A DNA stretch of 7,018 bases from Phormidesmis priestleyi (GTDB lineage: Bacteria > Cyanobacteriota > Cyanobacteriia > Phormidesmidales > Phormidesmidaceae). This document shows positions 1 to 6,133 of the stretch, piece after piece; position 1 is the stretch's first letter; the number at the start of each line of letters is the position of its first letter. Where the stretch lies: positions 536-7,553 of the forward strand of contig QBMP01000089.1 in NCBI GenBank assembly GCA_003242115.1, read 5' to 3'. The notes beneath the pieces are model-generated. The model did not search any database and had not been told where the DNA came from. It saw nothing but the letters and a program-made list of their open reading frames with translations. The position numbers and the translations under genes are program-made.

Positions 1-570
1 TATGAGGTCAGCGATGGCCAAATTTTGCTAGATAACGTCGATATTCGACAGATTGCGCAGCGAGATTTGCGCGATCGCATGGCCATCATTCTGCAAGACG
101 GCTTTTTGTTTTCGGGCGACGTGCAGCGCAATATCACCCTCGGCGAAGACTACAGCTTTGAGCAGGTGCGCCGCGCCGCTGAGCGCACCAACGTCGATAC
201 CTTTATTGAAGCGCTGCCGCAGGGCTACAGCACGGCCTTGCGAGAACGGGGCACCAACCTTTCGGGCGGGCAAAAGCAGCTACTCGCCTTTGCCCGGGCC
301 GCGATTCGCAATCCTGGCATTTTGGTGCTTGATGAAGCGACCGCCAGCCTAGATGTAGGCACCGAAGCGATGATTCAGCAGGCACTCGATCAGCTTCTCG
401 AAGATCGCACGGCCATTATTATCGCTCACCGCCTTTCGACCATTCGCAATGTCGATAGAATTTTGGTGCTCAAGCAGGGTCAGCTCATAGAGCAGGGCAC
501 TCACGAGCAGCTGCTGGAAGTCGATGGCCTCTATGCCAGCCTTTACAAACTACAGATGTTGGGCCAATAG
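1..570 (+). CDS. ABC exporter, C-terminal ATP-binding domain (5' end outside window)
   Basis: This is the 3' end of an ABC transporter gene. Frame 1 is open from the first base, so the true start lies to the left; the TTG at 25 is an internal Leu codon. The visible 189 residues (numbered from Tyr1) carry most of a nucleotide-binding domain: Q-loop at Gln32 in ILQDGFLFSGD, ABC signature LSGGQ at 87-91, Walker B ILVLDE at 107-112, D-loop SLD, and the switch histidine His143 in IIAHRLSTIRN. Walker A is not in view. Sequence style (DGFLFSGDVQRNI, LIEQGTHEQLL) matches the ABCB/MsbA/MdlB exporter group, in which a six-helix membrane domain precedes the ATPase on one chain; such proteins pump lipids, drugs or peptides out of the cytoplasm as dimers. 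The membrane domain is inferred, not seen, and the substrate cannot be told. trpD follows 97 bp downstream on the same strand; a shared transcript is possible but unproven. Confidence 0.93.
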   Translation, partial: YEVSDGQILLDNVDIRQIAQRDLRDRMAIILQDGFLFSGDVQRNITLGEDYSFEQVRRAAERTNVDTFIEALPQGYSTALRERGTNLSGGQKQLLAFARAAIRNPGILVLDEATASLDVGTEAMIQQALDQLLEDRTAIIIAHRLSTIRNVDRILVLKQGQLIEQGTHEQLLEVDGLYASLYKLQMLGQ

Positions 571-667
571 ATCTCAGAGTCAATACCAGAATCAATAGAT
601 TCAGAAGATTGAAAACCTCACCTGGATTAAGTTCCATGCTTTGATTTAATGGATCTATTCGCCGAGT

Positions 668-1753
668 ATGAGGAGCGCTCTTTTGGTCACGACAAAGCAC
701 GTTGAGTTTGATGGCCCGCAGGTATTGCAGCAGTTGATTGAGGGGCGATCGCTCACCCAAGCCCAAGCCGAAGCCCTGATGGACGGCTGGCTCACCGAAT
801 CAATTTCGCCCGTTCTCTCTGGCGCTATTTTGGCGGCCATTCAGGCCAAAGGCGTCACTGGCGACGAACTTGCAGGCATGGCCCGCGTCCTCCAAGGCCA
901 ATCGCTCGGTGGCACGAGTGCAGACTTAGATCTACCGTCACCGCGCATTGACACCTGCGGGACAGGGGGTGATGGCTCCTCTACCTTCAACATTTCCACC
1001 GCCGTCACGTTTGTCGCTGCCGCTGCTGGCATTCCGGTCGCCAAGCACGGCAACCGCTCCGCTTCTAGCAAAGTCGGTTCAGCCGATGTCCTCGAAGCCC
1101 TCGGCGTAGACCTTGCCGCCTCCCCTGATCGCACTAAAGCGGCGCTTAAAGAAGTCGGTGTTACTTTTCTATTTGCCCGAGGCTGGCACCCCGCCATGAA
1201 AGCGGTTGCACCCTTGCGCAGCGAACTCAAAGTCCGCACAGTGTTCAATCTTCTGGGCCCATTAGTCAATCCATTGCGACCGACGGGGCAGGTAATTGGC
1301 GTTTATGCCCCGGCGGTGATTGAACCGATGGCTGAAGCTCTAAAGCAGCTCGGCATGAAAGAAGCGATGGTGCTGCACGGACGCGAAACCCTGGATGAAG
1401 CTGGCTTAGGCAAAGAAACCGACGTTTCGATTGTGAGCAATGGCTCTATTACCTCAGCGGTTCTCAATCCGGAGTCATTGGGTCTAACGCCTGCGCCTTT
1501 ATCAGCGCTGAAAGGGGGAGAGCTCGCAGAAAATACGGCGATTTTGCGCAGCGTTCTTCAAGGGAAAGGCACCCAAGCCCAGCAAGACGTGGTTGCATTA
1601 AATGCAGCCTTGGCACTGAGAGTAGGCGGAATTACCAGCGGTGATACCTTCGAGGCGGCTTGCGCTGATGGGGTTAGCAAAGCTCAAGATATTTTAAACA
1701 GTGGAGCGGCCTGGGAAAAGCTAGAACAGCTAGTCGCTTTCTTAAAGCGCTAG
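668..1753 (+). CDS. trpD: Anthranilate phosphoribosyltransferase
   Basis: TrpD transfers the phosphoribosyl group of PRPP to anthranilate, giving N-(5'-phosphoribosyl)-anthranilate, the second step of tryptophan synthesis from chorismate; it is a cytosolic homodimer. The 361-residue frame is full length for the family. A helical N-terminal domain is followed by the PRPP site GTGGD at 98-102, then FNIST at 107-111, KHGNRS at 126-131, [10 protein letters not shown] at 169-178 (anthranilate side), Arg184, NLLGPLVNP at 194-202, and the metal-binding Asp243-Glu244 in the LDEAGLG segment. All expected catalytic residues are present. The ATG at 668 has no ribosome site before it, while AGGAG at 671-675 sits 7 nt before an in-frame TTG at 683, so the protein may start there and have 356 residues. 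A TTTAAT at 645-650 could be a -10 box, without a convincing -35. No other trp gene is in the window, fitting the dispersed trp genes of cyanobacteria. It converges with the kinase on the minus strand. Confidence 0.97.
   Translation: MRSALLVTTKHVEFDGPQVLQQLIEGRSLTQAQAEALMDGWLTESISPVLSGAILAAIQAKGVTGDELAGMARVLQGQSLGGTSADLDLPSPRIDTCGTGGDGSSTFNISTAVTFVAAAAGIPVAKHGNRSASSKVGSADVLEALGVDLAASPDRTKAALKEVGVTFLFARGWHPAMKAVAPLRSELKVRTVFNLLGPLVNPLRPTGQVIGVYAPAVIEPMAEALKQLGMKEAMVLHGRETLDEAGLGKETDVSIVSNGSITSAVLNPESLGLTPAPLSALKGGELAENTAILRSVLQGKGTQAQQDVVALNAALALRVGGITSGDTFEAACADGVSKAQDILNSGAAWEKLEQLVAFLKR
671..675 (+). promoter_or_regulatory. Shine-Dalgarno-like AGGAG deciding the trpD start
   Basis: AGGAG lies inside the annotated trpD frame, three bases after the ATG at 668, and is followed after 7 nt by an in-frame TTG at 683. 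That is ideal spacing for a ribosome site, whereas the bases before 668 (ATTCGCCGAGT) hold nothing comparable. The residues that would be lost (MRSAL) come before any conserved part of TrpD. This supports, but does not prove, initiation at 683. Confidence 0.45.
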
Positions 1754-1841
1754 CGAAAGCAAATAAATACCTGGATTAAAGTGAACAAGAAGCGTAGCTG
1801 CGATATCTTGCTGATGGAATTTAGCGATCGCCTCACAATAT
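1754..1841. other. Convergent intergenic gap between trpD and the REC-kinase gene
   Basis: This 88-bp stretch separates the 3' ends of two converging genes. I see no strong intrinsic terminator on either strand. There is a weak 5-bp inverted repeat, CAAGA at 1786-1790 with TCTTG at 1806-1810, whose 15-nt interior is mostly unpaired, and no clean T-run follows it. The gap also holds a HIP1 octamer at 1824-1831 and a short motif, 1788-1801, that recurs at 6100-6114 in another intergenic gap. Confidence 0.6.
1824..1831. repeat. HIP1 octamer GCGATCGC (intergenic copy)
   Basis: This is the only one of the 11 HIP1 palindromes in the window that lies outside a coding region. HIP1 is the highly iterated palindrome of many cyanobacterial genomes. 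Confidence 0.9.
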
Positions 1842-3167
1842 TTAAACAAGGTCTTGAGGAAACGGCAGGGTAATGACAAATTCTGTGCCGATGCCAGCTT
1901 GAGACTGGCAAGTGAGCTGACCGTGATGCTTTTCGTGAATAATTTGGGAGCTAATGGCTAAGCCTAGACCAGTACCTTTGCCCACGGGCTTAGTAGTAAA
2001 AAAAGGATTAAACAATCGGGCTTTGACAGATTCTTCCATACCGTGGCCATTGTCTTGAATGCGAATGGTGACGGCTTGCGCAGTTTGTTCGGTTTGAATG
2101 ACAATCTGAGGCTGGTAGTCAGCCTGATCGCTGTCGGTAAGGGTTTGTTGCTTATCTTCAATCGCATCAATTGCATTCGCGATCAGGTTCATAAAAACCT
2201 GATTGAGCGATCCGGGGTAGCAAAGCACGGGCGGCATTTCCTGGTATTGCTTGATGACTTCAATGCTTGAATAATAGTCGCTGGCTTTGAGGCGGCTTTC
2301 TAAAATTAGCAGTGTGCTGTCAATGCCTTCGTGAATATCGGCGGGCTTATGTTCGGATTCATCTAACCGGGAAAAATTTCGCAGTGAGCTGACGATGCTG
2401 GCAATCCGCTCGGTGCCTAGCGTCATTGACTTTACGATGTTAGGCAGATCTGCCTGGATGTGGGGTAAATCAATATTAGCGGCGATCGCTCGAATCCCCT
2501 CAGGCGGATCGGGATACTGCTGCTGATAAGCCTTCAATAGCGTCAGCAAATCCTGTACATAGTTGTCCAAATAATCTATGTTGCCCTGCACGAACCCAAC
2601 AGGATTATTGATTTCATGAGCAATCCCTGCGACTAGCTGCCCCAAGCTAGCCATCTTTTCGGCTTGGGCTAGCTGCGCTTTGGCCGCCTGTAGGTTGAGC
2701 TGGTTTTGCACCCGCACAATCACCTCCTCCATCTGAAAAGGCTTGGTAATATAGTCCACGCCGCCGACCGCAAAGGCTTTGACTTTATCCAAAGCAGCAT
2801 CGAGGGCACTGATGAAAATAATCGGAATATGCTGCGTCCGCGCATTGGCCTTGAGTCGCGCACAAACCTCGTAGCCGTCAATATCTGGCATTTGAATATC
2901 TAGCAAGATCAAATCGGGCAATTCAGCCGTGGCGCTACGGCGAGGTGAATTCAACGCCAGGGCTTTGAGTGCCATCGTGCCATTTTTGGCGCAGCGAATG
3001 TCGTAGTTTGACTGCGATAGCGTCGCAGAAAGCACCCGTAAATTATCGGGCGAGTCATCGACGATTAAAACGGTCGCAGCAGGGTTAACGGCCTTAGTCG
3101 GGAAAGACAGCCCTGCTGAGAAATTGAGATGATCAGTCGGCTGAGGCTGTGTAATTGAGTGGGTCAT
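1842..3167 (-). CDS. Soluble REC-histidine kinase (receiver domain fused ahead of kinase)
   Basis: This 441-residue cytoplasmic two-component protein has the receiver first. The receiver spans about 31-155: acidic pair Asp37-Asp38, phospho-acceptor Asp90 in LLDIQMPDIDGYE, Ser120, and Lys142 in YITKPF. A short helical linker (156-172) leads to the H-box with His184 in AHEINNPVGF. A segment of about 50 residues and the stretch SLRNFSRLDESEHKPADIHEGID follow, both typical of a large cyanobacterial family of REC-kinases. The ATPase has its N-box around Asn331, G1 DNGHGM at 372-377, F-box FNPFF at 386-390 and G2 GKGTGLGL at 396-403, so it should be active. No membrane segment, PAS/GAF sensor or DNA-binding domain is seen. 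The receiver carries a polar insertion of about 10 residues at 73-82. The ATG at 3167 is the first possible start: an in-frame stop lies at 3189-3191, and no Shine-Dalgarno site is seen. It lies 93 bp downstream of the hybrid kinase on the same strand, so a shared transcript and a shared phosphorelay are plausible but inferred. Confidence 0.93.
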   Translation of the reverse strand: MTHSITQPQPTDHLNFSAGLSFPTKAVNPAATVLIVDDSPDNLRVLSATLSQSNYDIRCAKNGTMALKALALNSPRRSATAELPDLILLDIQMPDIDGYEVCARLKANARTQHIPIIFISALDAALDKVKAFAVGGVDYITKPFQMEEVIVRVQNQLNLQAAKAQLAQAEKMASLGQLVAGIAHEINNPVGFVQGNIDYLDNYVQDLLTLLKAYQQQYPDPPEGIRAIAANIDLPHIQADLPNIVKSMTLGTERIASIVSSLRNFSRLDESEHKPADIHEGIDSTLLILESRLKASDYYSSIEVIKQYQEMPPVLCYPGSLNQVFMNLIANAIDAIEDKQQTLTDSDQADYQPQIVIQTEQTAQAVTIRIQDNGHGMEESVKARLFNPFFTTKPVGKGTGLGLAISSQIIHEKHHGQLTCQSQAGIGTEFVITLPFPQDLV

Positions 3168-3219
3168 GGTCGCTATGCTGCCAATTTTTTAGGAAGCTTG
3201 AGCATTGAGTAAATCGCTG

Positions 3220-3259
3220 TTGGACGGTTGGACGGTTGGACGGATGAACGGATGCACGG
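3220..3259. repeat. 8-bp tandem repeat, five units, between the two kinase genes
   Basis: Three perfect TTGGACGG units (3220-3227, 3228-3235, 3236-3243) are followed by two variants, ATGAACGG (3244-3251) and ATGCACGG (3252-3259). On the minus strand the consensus is CCGTYCAW. The array begins one base after the hybrid kinase stop codon in the direction of transcription and lies in the 93-bp gap before the REC-kinase. The unit is not a multiple of three and the array is outside both reading frames. Cyanobacteria are known for short tandem repeats, mostly heptamers; an octamer is less familiar to me. Confidence 0.92.
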
Positions 3260-3260
3260 T

Positions 3261-5981
3261 CTAGCTAGGGTGATAGTTCGAGTCACAGAGCACCGCTGAA
3301 TCTCTGGGCGGATTTTTGGGCAGATTTTTGAGCGTCTTTTCGGCGATCGCCTCAATTTGATCAAAATCAAAGTTACTGACTTTCAGGGCGATCGCCTGCT
3401 GTAAATAAGCGTAGGTTTCAGGGATATCGGCAATCAGTGCTAGGACGTTTTTTTCTTTAAGCTGCGAGGCTGCTTGACAAAGCTGTTCGCGCCAAGCCAG
3501 CGGCATGGTCATCATGGCTACCGTTAGATCATCTGACTCTCCTACAGGCTTCGCGATCGCAGCAGGCGACATTTCCTCATATCGGTAGCAAACGCCTAAA
3601 TGCTGCGCCATTTTAGCGAATAGCGCTTCTTGGTGAAACGGCTTACGCATCAAGTCGTCGCAGCCAGCGGCTAATATATTAACCCTCTCTTCTTCCAGGG
3701 CGCTGGCCGTCAGCGCAATGATTTTGGTCGGTTGAACGATTGCTGAGCGCTGGGCGATTGCTTTTATCTGCTGCCTAATTTTTTTAGTCGCCTCATAGCC
3801 ATTGAGCACCGGCATCTGCATATCCATCCAAATCAAATCAGGCTGCCAAGTCTCCCAAATTTCAATGGCCTGCTGCCCATTTTCAGCTTCTCGAAAGTCA
3901 AAGCCAATCGGCACAAGCAGATCTCGCACTAGCTGACGATTGAAAGGATAATCATCAACGACCAAAATGCGGTAGTTCGGCTGACCAGCGGCCAGTCCTA
4001 CCACTTGGCGATGAGGAATCATCACATTAGCAGCGGTGGCATCTGCTAGCTCAACAACAATGTCAAATGAAAAGGTAGAGCCGTTCCCAATTTGGCTGGT
4101 TACAGACAGATCACCCGACATCAGTTCAACAAACTTACGGCTGATGGGCAGGCCCAGGCCAGTGCCTTCTTGAGACTGTCGGCCCGAATTAGTTTGCACA
4201 AAGGGCTCAAATACCTGCGCTATTTCCTCTGCTGAAATGCCCGCTCCGGTATCGGTAACGGCAAACAGCAGCCGCTGTTTTTTCAATGCTGAAAGATCAC
4301 TCTGGTCACTTTTGTCATTTTGGTCATTTTGGGCACTTCGGTCATCCTGACTATCTAGCTGGCCTTTGGCTGGATTGAGAGCGGCTTTGCTCACCTTTAA
4401 AGTCACTGAGCCGGTTTCTGTAAATTTAATCGCGTTGCTCAGCAAATTTAGCAAAATCTGCCGCAGCTTACGCTCGTCTGCATAGATGTAGCGCGGTAGG
4501 CTTTCAGCGATCTCCACGATTAGCTCAATACCCTTAGACTGAGCCTTAAGCTGAAGCATGTCTTCCAAGCTTTCTAACAAGTAATAGAAATCAAAGCTGC
4601 TCAGCACCAGATCGATGCGGCCTGATTCGATTTTGGACATATCGAGCACATCGTTGATTAAGCTGAGCAGGTGCTCACCACTGCGGTTGATGATGCTGAT
4701 TTTTTCACGCTGATAGTCGGTCAGCGATCGCTCTTTTGTCAGCACTTGGGCAAAGCCTAAAATGGCATTGAGCGGAGTTCTCAGCTCGTGGCTCATGTTC
4801 GCCAGAAATGAGCTTTTGGCCTGGTTGGCACGATCAGCGATCGCTTTAGCTTCTTCAGCGCTTTGCTTAGCCAATTTCAATTCCTGAGTGCGCTGATTCA
4901 ATTGATTTAGGGTGTGATTAATCGTCTGTGCCAGATCTGAAAGCTCGTCTTGACCGGATAAATAGATAGCGCGATCGCGCTGACCATTTCCAGTTCCAGA
5001 CGGGCTACTGCCTATCTGGCTGACCTGCAAACTGAGGCTTTCAAGTCGAGAGAGCACGAGCTTACGAAGCAGCAGCAACGTCAGAGAGCAAAAAACTAGG
5101 CCAATAACGACCGTTGAAGCCAAAAAATAATGAAGACTCGTTTTTCCTTTTTGATAGATGACGCGCGTCATCTGGGTCTGCAAAAGCAGTTTGGGATGAT
5201 GATCCACATCAGAAATCAGCGCATAGCCAGTCATTTGGGCTTCATCAATGACTTGTACGTTTTTTGCTGCTTGGGTTTGAGCCATTTGCTCGATAGCCCG
5301 CACAGCATCGGCGGGCAACCCACTGCTACTTACTAAGAATGCCTGAATAGGCATTCGAGTCGTACCTGAAAACGCCGCTAGCTTTTCGTCATCTATCCAT
5401 CTACCCATCACCAGCGTCCCTAAAGCAGGGCCAGTTTTATCGCTTTTGATGATTTGGCTGATTGATACAAGACTCGGCTTGTGATCCAACAGCACTAGCC
5501 CAGATACCGCTGTCTTTTGCGGATCAGAGATCACCCGATCGGTCTGAAGCTTCAGATCATCTAGCATTTCAGGCTTTAGGGGATAGAGCGATTCGCTGCC
5601 CGCATCAAGACAGTTAGCAAACACAGGCTGGTTCTCAGCATCCAAAATCACCAAAAAATCTAGTGACAATCTAGCAATAGGCTCGTACCGTAAGTTCTCC
5701 TGCTCATAAGCTAAATTCCTGTCCTGCACATACTCATAAGTTCCGTTCCACCAACCCCAATCAGTCGCAATAGCGGTTAGTTCTTCAATTTCTGTTGCCA
5801 CCGATTCTTGCAATCGCTCAATGTTGGTGAGCGCTTTTTCCTGTTCTAGCTGAGTGTAGCCACGCGAAATAATGTAGCGGGCAATGCTGTATTGCCCCAC
5901 AAACAGCACTAAAAAAGTGGCGCTAACAGCGGCTAAAACCTTGGTTGACAGAGTGTATGAGCGGTTGATATTTAGCTGCAT
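3261..5981 (-). CDS. CHASE4-type hybrid sensor histidine kinase with C-terminal receiver
   Basis: This 906-residue inner-membrane sensor kinase has membrane helices at about 15-37 and 285-305. The region between them, outside the cytoplasm, carries [13 protein letters not shown] at 74-86, the hallmark of CHASE4 ligand-sensing domains; its ligand is unknown. A HAMP-like stretch (about 305-361, ending [17 protein letters not shown]) and a coiled coil (362-390) lead to HisKA with His398 in [15 protein letters not shown]. The ATPase has its N-box at Asn516, G1 DTGAGI at 577-582, FEPF at 591-594 and G2 EGTGLGLPI at 605-613. A hydrophilic micro-repeat (543-562) is inserted between N-box and G1. The receiver (671-796) has Asp676-Asp677, phospho-acceptor Asp720, Thr758 and Lys780. 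A helical tail (about 825-885) follows; its only histidine is His904 near the end, so it is not an HPt. No Shine-Dalgarno site precedes the ATG at 5981; a hairpin stands there instead. Three HIP1 copies in the tail-coding region encode Ala-Ile-Ala. Its physiological role is unknown; the downstream REC-kinase is a possible partner. Confidence 0.95.
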   Translation of the reverse strand: MQLNINRSYTLSTKVLAAVSATFLVLFVGQYSIARYIISRGYTQLEQEKALTNIERLQESVATEIEELTAIATDWGWWNGTYEYVQDRNLAYEQENLRYEPIARLSLDFLVILDAENQPVFANCLDAGSESLYPLKPEMLDDLKLQTDRVISDPQKTAVSGLVLLDHKPSLVSISQIIKSDKTGPALGTLVMGRWIDDEKLAAFSGTTRMPIQAFLVSSSGLPADAVRAIEQMAQTQAAKNVQVIDEAQMTGYALISDVDHHPKLLLQTQMTRVIYQKGKTSLHYFLASTVVIGLVFCSLTLLLLRKLVLSRLESLSLQVSQIGSSPSGTGNGQRDRAIYLSGQDELSDLAQTINHTLNQLNQRTQELKLAKQSAEEAKAIADRANQAKSSFLANMSHELRTPLNAILGFAQVLTKERSLTDYQREKISIINRSGEHLLSLINDVLDMSKIESGRIDLVLSSFDFYYLLESLEDMLQLKAQSKGIELIVEIAESLPRYIYADERKLRQILLNLLSNAIKFTETGSVTLKVSKAALNPAKGQLDSQDDRSAQNDQNDKSDQSDLSALKKQRLLFAVTDTGAGISAEEIAQVFEPFVQTNSGRQSQEGTGLGLPISRKFVELMSGDLSVTSQIGNGSTFSFDIVVELADATAANVMIPHRQVVGLAAGQPNYRILVVDDYPFNRQLVRDLLVPIGFDFREAENGQQAIEIWETWQPDLIWMDMQMPVLNGYEATKKIRQQIKAIAQRSAIVQPTKIIALTASALEEERVNILAAGCDDLMRKPFHQEALFAKMAQHLGVCYRYEEMSPAAIAKPVGESDDLTVAMMTMPLAWREQLCQAASQLKEKNVLALIADIPETYAYLQQAIALKVSNFDFDQIEAIAEKTLKNLPKNPPRDSAVLCDSNYHPS
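3343..3560. repeat. Cluster of three HIP1 octamers in the hybrid kinase 3' end
   Basis: GCGATCGC stands at 3343-3350, 3388-3395 and 3553-3560. All three are in the same reading register and encode Ala-Ile-Ala in the kinase tail, so spread of the octamer appears to have shaped the protein sequence here. Confidence 0.85.
4295..4357. repeat. Degenerate 9-bp coding repeat, about seven units
   Basis: On the + strand the units run GATCACTCT, GGTCACTTT, TGTCATTTT, GGTCATTTT, GGGCACTTC, GGTCATCCT, GACTATCTA. Read on the minus strand they encode a tripeptide series of the type (S/N)-D-(Q/K/R): [18 protein letters not shown] at residues 546-563 of the hybrid kinase. The period of nine keeps the frame, so unit gain or loss would change insert length without breaking the protein. 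Confidence 0.8.
4724..4978. repeat. Cluster of three HIP1 octamers in the HisKA/linker region
   Basis: GCGATCGC stands at 4724-4731, 4837-4844 and 4971-4978, within the part of the hybrid kinase gene that encodes the HAMP-like region, coiled coil and HisKA. They are read in different registers (ERSLTD, KAIADRA, RDRAIY). Confidence 0.85.
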
Positions 5982-5990
5982 AGCACTTTA

Positions 5991-6004
5991 GCCACTTTTG
6001 TGGC
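5991..6004. promoter_or_regulatory. Hairpin/operator candidate just before the hybrid kinase start
   Basis: GCCAC-TTTT-GTGGC is a perfect 5-bp inverted repeat with a 4-nt loop, 9 bp upstream of the kinase start codon, exactly where a ribosome site would be expected. Its right arm belongs to a direct repeat TGTGGCA (5999-6005 and 6011-6017, 12 bp apart), and CACTTT recurs at 5984 and 6037. This could be a repressor or activator site, or an RNA hairpin that hides the start. Neither role is shown by the sequence alone. Confidence 0.4.
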
Positions 6005-6133
6005 AGTTTCTGTGGCAATTAGCGCATAAAAACGACCACTTTGGCATAAATAGCTTGTCTTGGCGGTTCGCTTGGCTTCAGAGTACCCATCCCGCGCTGA
6101 GAAGGCGTAGCTGCCATCCGTGCGGACACAGCC

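Noticed and set aside
827..906. C-terminal tail of the hybrid kinase as an HPt domain (residue numbers)
   Set aside because: The helical part contains no histidine; the only one, His904, is three residues from the chain end and outside any HPt-like motif.
841..1269. 142-codon minus-strand frame inside trpD
   Set aside because: It lies opposite the conserved TrpD core, shows no recognisable family and is best explained as a codon-bias shadow.
1736..1760. GCTTTC/GAAAGC inverted repeat across the trpD stop codon as a terminator
   Set aside because: The stem is only 6 bp with a 13-nt loop, and it is followed by A-rich rather than T-rich sequence on the + strand.
620..1779. ACCTGGATTAA at 620-630 and again at 1769-1779, flanking trpD
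   Set aside because: An exact 11-mer pair is expected a few times by chance in a 7-kb window, and there is no longer similarity around either copy to suggest an element boundary.
2043..2270. 75-codon plus-strand frame opposite the REC-kinase ATPase region
   Set aside because: It is antisense to the conserved N-box and following region and has no independent support.
3173..3370. 65-codon minus-strand frame spanning the octamer repeat and the kinase 3' end
   Set aside because: Most of it is a second frame of the hybrid kinase gene. The protein is a basic low-quality sequence without a ribosome site or family resemblance.
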